From an uncultured Thermoanaerobaculia bacterium (GTDB taxonomy: Bacteria; Acidobacteriota; Thermoanaerobaculia; Multivoradales; Multivoraceae): a stretch of DNA of 64,000 bases. Shown one piece after another: positions 10,951 through 19,855 of the stretch (position 1 is the first letter of the stretch; every line of letters starts with the position of its first letter). The stretch spans positions 1,021,501-1,085,500 of the forward strand of contig CATOTG010000006.1 in NCBI GenBank assembly GCA_951813015.1. Reading direction: 5' to 3'. The position numbers and the translations under genes are program-made. The notes beneath the pieces are model-generated. The model saw only the letters and a list, made by a program, of their open reading frames with translations. It did no database searches and was not told the origin of the DNA.

Positions 10951-13261
10951 CGGTCAGCCGCTCCAGGCGCGCGGGAACGCTCTTGTGCCACGGTGTGCCG
11001 GCGATGGGGTCGCGGTCCGTGGCGGACGTCAGTTCGTTGGGCGCAATGCCGTCGAGCGTTCGTTCTCCCACTTCGTCGGGATAGTCGAGCCCGAGGCCGT
11101 TCGGAAGCGAGATGTGCCCGTCCTGCATCCGGTCGCTGATCATCGTCAGGACCTCCGCGGCGCCCTGCGGGGTCACCAGGCGGGCGCGGTCCCCGTCCGT
11201 GAGCTCCAGGGCCGCCGCGTCGTTCGGCGACAGGGCCAGCGCGTCCTCGAACGCCTTGCGCCGCCACTGCGGATCGCGGTAGATCGTGTTGGCCGTGAAA
11301 GACCGGCGCTCGCCGGCCGAGAGGACGAACGGGAAGGACTTGCTGGTGATCGCGGGGCCGCTGCTCTCGCCGAGAGCCTCGATCGCATCGAACAGATCGG
11401 GAACGGCGAGTTGGAGGCGGCCGTTGGCGGTCTGGACGCGCTTCCAACTGACCTCGGGCGAATCGATGGAGAACACCAGGCCCGTCGGGCTGTCCACGAT
11501 CGCGTCGAACAGCGCATCGCCGAGCTCGGAGTCGTCGCCTTCGATGCCGGCGCGCCGGATCGACTCGCCGAACCGCGCGGCGCAGATCTGCGCCGCGCTC
11601 CAGAGGGCGGCGCCGGACTCGGCGCCGGGTGACAGCGTCCGGCCCAGGGTCCGGTAGAGGAGGGCCGGCGCGACTCCCGCGAGGCGGGGGTCGTTCCGGA
11701 TCGCCGCCTTGAACGCGTTGGTGAAACGGGGCCTGCCGCCTTCCCGCAGGGCGTTGCGGAACTCTTCGACTCTCTCGGCTGGCAGACCGCCGAGGGCTTC
11801 CGTGAGGCGGCAGTGGATCTCCGGTTCGGGCAGGGGCCCGGCCTTGTCCGTTGTCGGAGGCGGCAGCAGCGGCCGCCGCAGGAAGAAGGCGTTCTCCGGG
11901 AACTCGAAGTTGAAGAACACGGCCTCCGCCTTCTCGTACTGCGTCGTAGCCGGCAGTACGTAGTCGGCCAGACGAGCCGTTTCGGTCATTGCGACATCGA
12001 TCACGACGACGCACTCGAGGGCCTCGAGGGCGGTCCGCATCTTCCGGCTTTCAGCGAGCGAGTGAACCGGGTTCGCGCTTTCGATGAGCATCGCCCGGTA
12101 CCGGTTCGGATGGTCGGAGAGGACCTCGTCCGCGATCAGGTTGCAGGGCACGAGCCCAGCGATCACGGGAGCGCCGGTGACCGGGGTCTCGCGCGGACCC
12201 GCGGACCGCGCGGCGGTGATGGGCACGAGCGAGGTCGAAACGTTGTGGGCGCCCAGCTTTCCGAAGTTGCCGGTCAGCATCCAGACCAGACGCTGCAGGT
12301 AGCTCACGAGGGTCGAGTTCCGGTTCATCTGTACCCCGAGGTCCTCGAACACGGCGACGCTCGACGCCGCGGCGATCCGGCGGGCGGCGGCGCGGACCTG
12401 GTCCTCGGCGACTTCGCACACCGCGCAGGCGGCCTGGATGTCGATCTCTTCGAGATGCGGGCGTACCTGCTCGAAACCGTCGGTGTGCCGGGCGATGAAC
12501 CCGGCGTCCGTGAGGTTCTCCTCGAGCAGTACGCCAAGCATCGCGGCCAGCAGCCAGGCGTCCGTGCCAGGCTTGACCTGGAGGAAGATGTCGGCCAGGT
12601 CGGCGGTCTCGGAGCGGCGGACGTCGACCACGATCAGGCAGCGTCCGGGGTCCTTCGCGATCTCGCGCAAGGTGACCCGTGCGCGGGGGATGCCGTGCGA
12701 CTGCCAGGGGTTCTTGCCCAGGAACACTCCCACCTCGCAGTGGTGGAAGTCGCCGCGCGAGGGGGCGCCGACCATCTGCTGGGCGACCCACATCTCGCCG
12801 GTCTTCTCCTGCGCGAGTGCGTTGGAGCGGAAGACCGAGCCCAGAGTTCGAAGCGTGGATCGGGCGTAGAAGCCGGGCAGGTGGTTTCCCTGGCCGCCGC
12901 CGCCGTAGTAGAAGATCGATTCGCCGCCGAACCGGTCCCGCACGTCCGACAGGCGCCCCGCCACTTCGTGGATCGCAGTGTCCCAGTCGATCTCCTCGAA
13001 GCTGCCGTCGGGCCGCCGCCGCATCGGCGAGAGGAGGCGGTCCCGGCTGTTCTGGTAGTGGTTCAGGCGTCCGGCCTTCTGGCAGACGTACCCCCTGGAG
13101 ACGGGGTTGGCCCGGTCACCGCGGATGCGGGCGAACTGCCGTCCGTCGTCGCCGCCCAACTGGACCTGGATGCCGCAGTTGCTCTCGCAGAGGATGCACG
13201 CGGTCGGCGCCCACGGAGGGGTTTCCGGCGACGGGGAATGGGACTCTCTTGCTGGGGTCAT
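10940..13261 (-). CDS. molybdopterin-dependent oxidoreductase (DMSO reductase family)
   Basis: The 773-aa protein begins with a 4Fe-4S motif CILCESNCG followed by a further Cys in GYVCQKAGRL, the signature of bis-MGD molybdo-enzymes. The central molybdopterin domain has YYGGGGQGNHLPG, the Asn/Ala-rich SNALAQEKTGE segment and FLGKNPWQSHG. The C-terminal molybdopterin-dinucleotide-binding barrel includes FPFVLSAGERRSFTANT. No twin-arginine signal peptide is visible, which suggests a cytoplasmic enzyme of the formate-dehydrogenase/BisC-like group; the substrate is unknown. The ATG at 13261 has an AGGAG site just upstream. It is divergent from rsmA, and moaC in the same window supports molybdenum-cofactor synthesis. 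The downstream SDR fragment may once have been a partner. Confidence 0.88.
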   Translation of the reverse strand: MTPARESHSPSPETPPWAPTACILCESNCGIQVQLGGDDGRQFARIRGDRANPVSRGYVCQKAGRLNHYQNSRDRLLSPMRRRPDGSFEEIDWDTAIHEVAGRLSDVRDRFGGESIFYYGGGGQGNHLPGFYARSTLRTLGSVFRSNALAQEKTGEMWVAQQMVGAPSRGDFHHCEVGVFLGKNPWQSHGIPRARVTLREIAKDPGRCLIVVDVRRSETADLADIFLQVKPGTDAWLLAAMLGVLLEENLTDAGFIARHTDGFEQVRPHLEEIDIQAACAVCEVAEDQVRAAARRIAAASSVAVFEDLGVQMNRNSTLVSYLQRLVWMLTGNFGKLGAHNVSTSLVPITAARSAGPRETPVTGAPVIAGLVPCNLIADEVLSDHPNRYRAMLIESANPVHSLAESRKMRTALEALECVVVIDVAMTETARLADYVLPATTQYEKAEAVFFNFEFPENAFFLRRPLLPPPTTDKAGPLPEPEIHCRLTEALGGLPAERVEEFRNALREGGRPRFTNAFKAAIRNDPRLAGVAPALLYRTLGRTLSPGAESGAALWSAAQICAARFGESIRRAGIEGDDSELGDALFDAIVDSPTGLVFSIDSPEVSWKRVQTANGRLQLAVPDLFDAIEALGESSGPAITSKSFPFVLSAGERRSFTANTIYRDPQWRRKAFEDALALSPNDAAALELTDGDRARLVTPQGAAEVLTMISDRMQDGHISLPNGLGLDYPDEVGERTLDGIAPNELTSATDRDPIAGTPWHKSVPARLERLTDAG

Positions 13262-13427
13262 GTTGGCTCCTGAACTGGGCAATGGACGCCTCGACGCGTG
13301 CAGTGCGTGGCGCCACCGGGTGCGCCGGCCTTCCGGCCGGCATCTGAACGCCTCGACGCGCGCGGCGTCGCCGATGAGCTTATGCCCTTCGGGTTCCCCG
13401 GCTCGTGGCTGGTACCGTGCGGGACAG

Positions 13428-14270
13428 GTGACTCGCGTTCCCCCGCTCCGGAAGTCCTTGGGCCAGCACCATCTTCGGCATCCGGGATCCGCGACTCCCG
13501 CTGTCGACTTTCTGGACATCGCCGGTCGCAGCGTCGTCGAGATCGGCCCGGGCGGCGGCGTGCTGACCCGCCTGCTCCTGGAGCGCGGCGCGAGCCGCGT
13601 GATCGCCTGCGAACTCGACCTGTTGTGGACGTTTGCGCTGCGCCGACGGATCGCGGATCCGCGCCTGATCCTGGTTGCCGGCGACGGCTGCGATCTCAGC
13701 TACGAGAAGGCGCCTGCTTCGACCCGGATCGCCGGCAACCTGCCGTACAACGTGGCGACCCGGATCGTTCTCGCCGTCCTCGAGCGGGCGCCGGTTGGCG
13801 CCCGGGCGGCGTTCCTGGTGCAGCGCGAGGTCGCGAACCGGCTGGCCGCGGCGCCGGGCGACGCCGACTACGGAGGACTGAGCGTTCTGGCCTCCGCGCG
13901 GGCGATCGTGCGCCGGCTGTCGGTCGTTCTGCCCGGCAGTTTCGTGCCGTCGCCGGCCGTGACCAGCGCCTTCGTGGGGCTGGTGCGCGCGGCTGCGCCG
14001 GTCGGCGAGGCGGAGTGGCCCGCGTTTACTGACTTTGTGCGCACCGCGTTCAGCCAGCGGCGCAAGACCCTGGTCAACAACTTCCGGCCGAGCGTGGGTC
14101 GGCCCGTTGCCGAGGCGGCGCTCGCGGCGCTGGACCTGCCGCCCAGGGTGCGGGCCGAGAGCCTGGGCCTTGCCGAATTCGTCGGGCTGTTTCGAGAGAT
14201 GGCGACGCTCAACCTGACCGAGGACATCGCGCCTCCAGGCTCATCTCTCATGGGACAAGGCTGCATATAG
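13428..14270 (+). CDS. rsmA: 16S rRNA dimethyladenosine transferase RsmA/KsgA
   Basis: RsmA dimethylates two adjacent adenosines near the 3' end of 16S rRNA. The 280-aa product has the family start (PLRKSLGQHHLRHPG), SAM motif I VVEIGPGGGVLT, acidic motif ACELD and the catalytic NLPYNVATRI, plus the C-terminal domain with QRRKTLVNNF. LGQHHL departs slightly from the usual LGQNFL. GTG 13428 was chosen because it sits just before the conserved N-terminus and behind a GGGACAG sequence; the frame is open further upstream but without family similarity. Confidence 0.93.
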   Translation: MTRVPPLRKSLGQHHLRHPGSATPAVDFLDIAGRSVVEIGPGGGVLTRLLLERGASRVIACELDLLWTFALRRRIADPRLILVAGDGCDLSYEKAPASTRIAGNLPYNVATRIVLAVLERAPVGARAAFLVQREVANRLAAAPGDADYGGLSVLASARAIVRRLSVVLPGSFVPSPAVTSAFVGLVRAAAPVGEAEWPAFTDFVRTAFSQRRKTLVNNFRPSVGRPVAEAALAALDLPPRVRAESLGLAEFVGLFREMATLNLTEDIAPPGSSLMGQGCI

Positions 14271-14292
14271 CCATATTCGACTGAATGGGCTA
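14268..14292 (+). other. hairpin at the rsmA stop, upstream of ftsK
   Basis: TAGCC pairs with GGCTA and ATTC with GAAT around a GACT loop, with one internal mismatch region. The stem includes the rsmA stop codon. No T-run follows, so it is not a canonical intrinsic terminator; it may be a weak attenuator or mRNA-end structure. Confidence 0.35.
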
Positions 14293-14343
14293 CAATCGTG
14301 TGCCCGTGCATGTTCCCTCCATGGCTGGTTGTCGAGGGCGCCG

Positions 14344-16686
14344 GTGATCCGCTCGGATGATGGCGCCCGGCGGTTCGGTCTGGGCCCGCTGCCGACGGGC
14401 AAGAGCGTCGAACTGTTCGGGCTCCTCCTGCTCGCCCTGGGCGCGCTGCTCCTGCTCAGCCTGCTGAGCTACCACCCGAGCGACCCCAGCTTTCTTCGCA
14501 GCGGCGCCGACTCCGGCGAGACGAGCAATCTGATCGGCCCGTTCGGCGCCCAGGTCGCGGCCGGCGGCTTCGGGGTTCTGGGATTTTCGGTCGTGGCGGT
14601 CGCGTTGGCGGTTCTGGCTTTGGGTTACCGGCTCGTCCGTGCGCGCGGCGGTCTTCCGTCGCTGCTGCAGGGTGCCGGCATTGTCGTCGCGCTGGTCGCC
14701 TTGCCAACCCTGATCGATCTCGCTGTCGGGGAAGTGCAGATCCGCGGTGAGCCGCTGATCGCCGGCGGTCTCGTGGGCGCGGCGATCTCCGGCGGCGTTC
14801 AGAGCCAACTGGGAGTGATCGGCGCCACGGTGATCGCCCTGTTCGGACTCGTGTTCGGCATCGCCTTGACCATGCGAGGCAGCCTCGAGGAGTGGCTGGT
14901 CGCGACGGTGAGCCGACTGAAGGAACTCGTTGTTCTCCTCAGGAGGAGACTGAGGCGCGGGCCCAGGACCGCCAAGGCGAAGGAGCCCGGGCGGGCGAAG
15001 AAGACTGCCGCCACCGCCGACTCGCCGCTTCGGGAACTCCCGCCCCGGAAGTCGGCGCCCGGGAAGCAGATCGAGGCGGTGGCGGTGAAGTCCGGTCCGC
15101 CGGCGGAGTCGACTCCTCCCGTGGCGATTGCGAAGGTGAACTCGCCGGTTTCCCCGACAGGCAACGGGGCGAGCGCGGAAACGGCCGGGAGTCCGGAGCT
15201 GCCGCCGATAGAGCTGCTGTACTGCGAAGAGGTCAACTCGGAAGTCGACGAAGACGAAGTCCGGGAGCTTGGCGAACTGATCTGCGCTCGCTGTGCGGAG
15301 TTCGGTGTCGAGGGAACGGTCGAGGGGATCAGTCCCGGTCCGGTGATCACGGTCTTCGAGTTCCAGCCGGCGCCGGGCGTCAAGGTCGCCCAGATCGTCA
15401 ATCTGCAGGACGATCTGGCCCTCTCGCTCAAGGCGGAAGCGATCCGGATCGATCGCATGCCCGGCCGCTCCACGCTTGGTATCGAAGTGCCGAACAAGCG
15501 GCGAACGGTCATCCCGCTGGGGCGCCTTGTGGCCGCTCCCGAGTTCCGGGAGAGCGAGTCGCCGCTGACCATGGCCCTGGGTCGGACCCTGCGGGGCGAG
15601 CCGTACTACGCGGACCTGACGAAGATGCCGCACCTGCTGGTCGCGGGCGCTACCGGCGCCGGCAAGAGCGTCGGCCTGCAGGGAATGCTGACTTCGATTC
15701 TGTACAAGGCGCAAAGCGCTGAGGTTCAGTTCATCCTGATCGATCCGAAGCGGATCGAACTGGGGGTCTACGCCGACATTCCGCACCTCAAGACCGCGGT
15801 CGTCGTGGAGCCCAAGCAGGCCGCGAACGCGCTTCGGTGGGCGGTGGCGGAGATGGAGCGCCGCTACCGGCTGCTGGCGGAGGTGCACGTCCGATCGATC
15901 GCTTTCTACAACCAGGCGATCGCGGATCCGGAAGTGGCCCGGCGCCTGCGTCTCCGCGATGAAGACGCGGACGAACCTGCCGAGCCGCGCGAGTTCGAGC
16001 CGCTTCCGTACTACGTGATCGTGATCGACGAACTGGCCGACCTGATGATGGTGGCTTCGTCCGAGGTCGAGACCTCGATCGCGCGGCTTGCCCAGATGGC
16101 CCGGGCCGTCGGCATCCACCTGATCGTCGCCACCCAGCGCCCGTCGGTGGACGTGCTGACCGGAACGATCAAGGCGAACTTCCCGTGCCGGCTCTCGTAC
16201 GCCGCCGCCACGCGACACGACTCGCGCACGATCCTCGATCAGGTCGGAGCGGAGAAGCTGCTTGGCAAGGGCGACATGCTGTTCATGCCGCCCGGCAGTG
16301 GCCGCACGATCCGACTGCACGGCGCCTACGTCACCGAGCAGGAGACCGCGGCGCTGGTTCGCTGGCTCAAGCGCCAGGGCCAGCCCAATCTGGATCCGGC
16401 GGTGCTGGAGCCGCCGGCGGAAGACCGGGCGGCTGCGAATGGTGAGCACGGCGGCGGAGACGCTCTCTACGACGAAGCGGCGCGATTGGTCGTCTCGGAA
16501 CGGATGGGTTCTGCGAGCTTCCTGCAGCGTCGCATGAGGGTCGGTTTCTCCCGGGCCTCCCGCCTGGTCGACCTGATGGAACAGGACGGAATCCTGGGGC
16601 CGGCGCAAGGCAGCAAGCCGCGCAACGTCCTCGTGCCGCCTGACTTCTTCGAAGAGATCGACCAGTCGCAGACCGCCTTCGAGTAG
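14344..16686 (+). CDS. ftsK: DNA translocase FtsK/SpoIIIE
   Basis: FtsK pumps chromosome termini across the closing septum. The protein of about 780 aa has four membrane helices in its first 190 residues, a basic/Pro-rich linker to about residue 280, then the FtsK alpha/beta motor with Walker A GATGAGKS (Lys about 441), Walker B YVIVIDELADLMM and ATQRPSVDVLTG. It ends with the winged-helix gamma domain (ASFLQRRMRVGFSRASRLVDLME) that recognises KOPS-type sequences. The start is GTG 14344 or TTG 14329. The linker is short compared with E. coli, as in many phyla. Confidence 0.95.
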   Translation: MIRSDDGARRFGLGPLPTGKSVELFGLLLLALGALLLLSLLSYHPSDPSFLRSGADSGETSNLIGPFGAQVAAGGFGVLGFSVVAVALAVLALGYRLVRARGGLPSLLQGAGIVVALVALPTLIDLAVGEVQIRGEPLIAGGLVGAAISGGVQSQLGVIGATVIALFGLVFGIALTMRGSLEEWLVATVSRLKELVVLLRRRLRRGPRTAKAKEPGRAKKTAATADSPLRELPPRKSAPGKQIEAVAVKSGPPAESTPPVAIAKVNSPVSPTGNGASAETAGSPELPPIELLYCEEVNSEVDEDEVRELGELICARCAEFGVEGTVEGISPGPVITVFEFQPAPGVKVAQIVNLQDDLALSLKAEAIRIDRMPGRSTLGIEVPNKRRTVIPLGRLVAAPEFRESESPLTMALGRTLRGEPYYADLTKMPHLLVAGATGAGKSVGLQGMLTSILYKAQSAEVQFILIDPKRIELGVYADIPHLKTAVVVEPKQAANALRWAVAEMERRYRLLAEVHVRSIAFYNQAIADPEVARRLRLRDEDADEPAEPREFEPLPYYVIVIDELADLMMVASSEVETSIARLAQMARAVGIHLIVATQRPSVDVLTGTIKANFPCRLSYAAATRHDSRTILDQVGAEKLLGKGDMLFMPPGSGRTIRLHGAYVTEQETAALVRWLKRQGQPNLDPAVLEPPAEDRAAANGEHGGGDALYDEAARLVVSERMGSASFLQRRMRVGFSRASRLVDLMEQDGILGPAQGSKPRNVLVPPDFFEEIDQSQTAFE

Positions 16687-16694
16687 AAGCGCTG

Positions 16695-16727
16695 CCCGCC
16701 GGGAGCGGGGCCGCTCCAGCCGGCGGG
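16695..16727 (+). terminator. strong hairpin between ftsK and fmt
   Basis: CCCGCCGG pairs with CCGGCGGG, and inside it GAGCGG pairs with CCGCTC across a GG loop; a CAG bulge lies on the 3' side. The total stem is 14 bp and very GC-rich, 8 nt after the ftsK stop. There is no U-tract, so it is a candidate terminator or mRNA-stabilising hairpin only. Confidence 0.45.
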
Positions 16728-16748
16728 TCGCGTAGTCTCCCGGGCATC

Positions 16749-17747
16749 ATGGCAGTGCCGCGAACACTCAACCGCATCGCGTTCTTCGGCACGCCCGAGT
16801 TCGCGGTTCCGGCTCTTTGTGCCCTGGAGGCGGCTGGTCGGCGACCGGTCGTCGTGGTCAGCCAGCCGGCGCGCCGGGCGGGTCGCGGCGGCCGCCTGTC
16901 GCAGCCGCCCGTGGTTCGCTGGGCGATCGACCGGCGCGTCGATCTGCTACAGCCTGCGGGCGTTCGCGGCGCGGATTTTCTCGGCCGGCTGCGCGACCTG
17001 GACCTGGACCTTGCCGTGGTAGCGGCGTACGGCCGCATCTTTCCGCGCGCCCTGCTCGAACTGCCGGCGGGCGGCTGTGTGAACATTCATGCGTCCCTGC
17101 TGCCGGCCTGGCGCGGCGCTTCGCCGATTCAGGCGGCGATAGCGGCCGGAGAGGGGACGACCGGTGTGACGACGATGGTCATGGAGGAAGGTCTGGACAG
17201 CGGGCCGATCCTGCTTCAGGAAGAGGTCTCGATCGGCGAGGACGAAACCGCCGGCGAGCTGTCACCGCGATTGGCCGAGACCGGCGCGGCGCTTCTCCTG
17301 CGCACGCTCGAGGCGCTTGAAGCAGGAGCCGTCGAGCCCAGGGCGCAGTGCGACGCGGCGGCGACCCATGCTCCGATGCTGCGTTCAGAGGACGGCATCG
17401 TGGACTGGAGCCGGGAGGCTGGAGAGATCGCCTGGCGGGTACGGGCCTATGAGCCATGGCCGGGATCGCGAAGCAGGCTTCGCGGTGAGGCGGTACGGAT
17501 CGTCGCGTCGCGGCCGTTGGCCTCGTTTGACGCAGTCGATGGACGGGGCGGTCTCGATCGTCCGGGGGCGTTCCTCGGCTGCCGCAAGGTCGAGGGAATC
17601 GGAAAGTTGCCGGTGGTCCGTTGCGGCGGCTCGTCCGCGCTGGCGCTCTGTCGGGTGCAGCGGCCGGGTGGCCGGCAGATCAGCGGTCTCGATCTGATCA
17701 ACGGACTGCGACTCGCCGTGGGCGAGCGCTTCGGTGCGGCGGAGTGA
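16749..17747 (+). CDS. fmt: methionyl-tRNA formyltransferase
   Basis: Fmt formylates initiator Met-tRNA using 10-formyl-THF. The 332-aa protein starts with a Rossmann strand IAFFGTPEFAVPAL and has the active-site set NIHASLLPAWRGASPIQ with catalytic Asn and His, then EEGLDSGPIL with catalytic Asp. The C-terminal OB-like domain carries WRVRAYEPWPGS. Length is normal. It precedes rsmB by about 60 nt; fmt-rsmB adjacency is common. No def (deformylase) gene lies beside it here. Confidence 0.95.
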   Translation: MAVPRTLNRIAFFGTPEFAVPALCALEAAGRRPVVVVSQPARRAGRGGRLSQPPVVRWAIDRRVDLLQPAGVRGADFLGRLRDLDLDLAVVAAYGRIFPRALLELPAGGCVNIHASLLPAWRGASPIQAAIAAGEGTTGVTTMVMEEGLDSGPILLQEEVSIGEDETAGELSPRLAETGAALLLRTLEALEAGAVEPRAQCDAAATHAPMLRSEDGIVDWSREAGEIAWRVRAYEPWPGSRSRLRGEAVRIVASRPLASFDAVDGRGGLDRPGAFLGCRKVEGIGKLPVVRCGGSSALALCRVQRPGGRQISGLDLINGLRLAVGERFGAAE

Positions 17748-17809
17748 GTCGCCGGCGGGCCATCCGGAATCTGGATTCCCGCGGTGGCTGGCGCCGGCGG
17801 GATACGGCG

Positions 17810-19144
17810 ATGAAACCGCACGCCAAGGTGCGCGAATCGGCGGCCTTCGTGCTTGAGCGGACTCTGGATTCGCGCGCCCCCGTGTCGACGTTCCTCGACG
17901 GCGCGCTCGAGCGCTGCGACGCGCGGGACCACGGGCTGCTGCGGGAACTCGTGTTGGGTACGTTGCGCTGGTTGCGGTTCATCGACCATGTGCTGGTCGC
18001 CGCTTCACGGAGACCGTTGGACCGCATTCAGCGGGCCCTGCTGGCGCCGCTCCGGATCGGCGCCTATCAAATCTTCTTTCTGGACCGCGTGCCCGCCCAC
18101 GCCGCGGTCAACGAGGCGGTTGAACAGGCGGGAAGCCGCACCCACGCGGGTGGCGCCAGCTTCGTCAATGGCGTGCTTCGACGGATTGCCCGGTCGCCCC
18201 GCCGCGACGACTGGCCGTTCGATGGCGCCGACCGGACGAGGCGGTTGGGAATCCACTACTCCCACCCGGACCTGCTGGTCGAGCGTTGGCTGGAGGTGTA
18301 CGGCGAGGAGCGGACGATCGCCCTGCTTGCCGCCAACAACCGTCCGAAGCCGCTGCACCTGCTGGCATTTCGGGATCGAGGCGGCCGCGCTCCGCTGGCG
18401 GAGCTGTTGATCGACGACGATGTCGGAGTCGAGCCCTCGGTCCTGGCGCCGCACTGCGTGACGGTCCGGTGGGGGAATCCGCTGACGTCGGATGCCTATC
18501 GACAGGGCAGCTTCTACGTACAGGACGAGGCAAGTCAACTGGCCGCTCTCGTGCCGCCGCCGGCGCCCGGAGAGAAGGTGTTGGACGTGGCCGCGGCGCC
18601 GGGGGGCAAGACGTTCGCTCTACTGGCAGAGCAGCCGGAAGTGCGCAGCCTGGCCGCCGACCGGTCCCTGCGGCGGCTGGTCACGATGCGGCGGAACGCC
18701 GACCGCCTCCGCATTCGGCCCCTGCTCCTGGCCGCGGACGGCGTGGCTCTCCCCTTCGGCGCCGTCTTCGACCGGGTCGTCGTCGACCTGCCGTGCAGTG
18801 GCACCGGCACGTTGCGCAAGCATCCTGAACTGAAGTGGCGGATCAGCGCCGGCGAGATCGAACGGCTTGCGGAGGAAGGGTTGGCCATGGTCCGGGGCGC
18901 GGCTGGATGCGTTCGTCCAGGGGGCCTGCTGGTGGTCATCACCTGTTCCATCGAGCCGGAGGAGAACGAGGCCGTGGCCGCGGCCTTCCTGGAGTCCCGG
19001 ACCGGCTTTGGCCGCCGGGACCTCGCGAACGATCTTCGGCGACCCGCGGTGGAGCACGTCGCGGGACCCGGCGTATGGCGTCTCCTGCCGGCCGACGATC
19101 ACGACGGCTTCACGGTACAGGTGCTCGAGCGGACGGGCGACTGA
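17810..19144 (+). CDS. rsmB: 16S rRNA m5C967 methyltransferase RsmB
   Basis: The 444-aa protein has the N-terminal NusB-like helical domain (about 1-140) and a C-terminal Rossmann methyltransferase. SAM binding is at VLDVAAAPGGKTF. The two catalytic cysteines lie in VDLPCSGTGTLRKHPE (general acid) and VITCSIEPEENE (nucleophile). It methylates C967 of 16S rRNA. ATG 17810 follows a GGCGGGA site and gives the expected family start; sequence upstream in frame shows no similarity. Confidence 0.94.
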   Translation: MKPHAKVRESAAFVLERTLDSRAPVSTFLDGALERCDARDHGLLRELVLGTLRWLRFIDHVLVAASRRPLDRIQRALLAPLRIGAYQIFFLDRVPAHAAVNEAVEQAGSRTHAGGASFVNGVLRRIARSPRRDDWPFDGADRTRRLGIHYSHPDLLVERWLEVYGEERTIALLAANNRPKPLHLLAFRDRGGRAPLAELLIDDDVGVEPSVLAPHCVTVRWGNPLTSDAYRQGSFYVQDEASQLAALVPPPAPGEKVLDVAAAPGGKTFALLAEQPEVRSLAADRSLRRLVTMRRNADRLRIRPLLLAADGVALPFGAVFDRVVVDLPCSGTGTLRKHPELKWRISAGEIERLAEEGLAMVRGAAGCVRPGGLLVVITCSIEPEENEAVAAAFLESRTGFGRRDLANDLRRPAVEHVAGPGVWRLLPADDHDGFTVQVLERTGD

Positions 19145-19146
19145 AG

Positions 19147-19176
19147 ACCTGGCACTACCTGGCGCTACCTGGCACT
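19147..19176 (+). repeat. three 10-bp direct repeats after rsmB
   Basis: The unit ACCTGGCRCT occurs three times head to tail (starting at 19147, 19157 and 19167) immediately after the rsmB stop. It lies about 65 nt upstream of the HU -35 element. It could be a protein-binding site or simple slippage; nothing in the sequence decides. Confidence 0.6.
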
Positions 19177-19241
19177 TGATCCGGGAGGCGGCGCACGGGA
19201 CGGGCGGCGCGAGTAACGGCAACCGAAAGTCCAGGCCGCCG

Positions 19242-19271
19242 TTGACAAAGAGGCCCATTCTGGCCTAGATT
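19242..19271 (+). promoter_or_regulatory. sigma70-type promoter of the HU gene
   Basis: TTGACA at 19242-19247 is followed after 18 nt by TAGATT at 19266-19271. It is the best housekeeping promoter in this intergenic region and points at the HU gene, whose ATG is at 19455. The transcript would have a leader of about 175 nt, long for a small gene. Confidence 0.7.
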
Positions 19272-19454
19272 CGTCCGGTGCTAGGGAGTCTTGCGAAAAA
19301 CTCCTGAGCGTATCGGAAGTCGAGTCCGAATGCGAGATTCCCAGTGCCGGCAGATCACGTTCCGTGTCCGGCCCAGTACAGGATGAAGGCTGAAGGGCCG
19401 ATTCACCCAGCCGAAGGGTTGGGTTCACACCAAAGACTCCAAGGAGCACACCAG

Positions 19455-19730
19455 ATGGCCGGAAAGGCAGACATAGTAGAAGCCGTCGCCGATGGCGCGG
19501 GTTTGAGCAAGAAGCAGGCGGCGGACGCCGTCGAGTCTCTGATAGAGAGCATTTCAGCGCACCTGCAGAGCGGTGATCGTGTGCAACTGCCCGGCCTCGG
19601 GAGCTTCTCGGTCTCGCACCGGGCCGGCCGGATGGGCCGCAACCCGAAGACCGGCGAGTCGATCCAGATCGCCGCGAGCAACGGCGTCCGTTTCAAGGTC
19701 AGCCGCCCCCTCAAGGACGCGCTCAACTAG
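19455..19730 (+). CDS. HU-family nucleoid protein
   Basis: This 91-aa histone-like DNA-bending protein has the family layout: two N-terminal helices (ADIVEAVADGAGLSKKQAADAV), the beta-arm core GDRVQLPGLGSFSVSHRAGR, the GRNPKTGESI arm whose Pro intercalates in DNA, and a short C-terminal helix PLKDALN. LPGLGSF replaces the usual LVGFGTF. AAGGAG lies about 9 nt before the ATG. It stands as a single transcription unit between its own promoter and GC-rich hairpins. Confidence 0.93.
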   Translation: MAGKADIVEAVADGAGLSKKQAADAVESLIESISAHLQSGDRVQLPGLGSFSVSHRAGRMGRNPKTGESIQIAASNGVRFKVSRPLKDALN

Positions 19731-19775
19731 GCGCTTGTCTTGGCCGCGGCGGCCAGTTGGCCACAACTGCGTGGC

Positions 19776-19800
19776 CCCGTGCGGCCAATGGCCGCACGGG
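19776..19800 (+). terminator. 11-bp perfect hairpin downstream of HU
   Basis: CCCGTGCGGCC and GGCCGCACGGG form a perfect stem with an AAT loop, 45 nt after the HU stop. A second stem follows. No T-run is present. It lies between convergent genes and is symmetric, so it could act on both strands. Confidence 0.5.
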
Positions 19801-19817
19801 CGCCTAAGGGGAAACCG

Positions 19818-19845
19818 GGTGCGCCGTCCTGCTGGCCGGCGCACC
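19818..19845. terminator. second hairpin between convergent HU and glycosyltransferase genes
   Basis: GGTGCGCCG pairs with CGGCGCACC around a 10-nt loop, followed on the plus strand by a TTGTTGT stretch. Its position 10 nt before the end of the minus-strand glycosyltransferase suits a bidirectional terminator. The element begins with an ACCGGGTGCGCC string that recurs near 13317 and 62026, so it may also belong to a scattered REP-like family. Confidence 0.45.
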
Positions 19846-19855
19846 TGAGTTGTTG

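Noticed and set aside
14290..16608. A 772-codon minus-strand open frame opposite ftsK
   Set aside because: It is antisense to a complete FtsK with all motifs; composition is typical of a GC-rich shadow frame.
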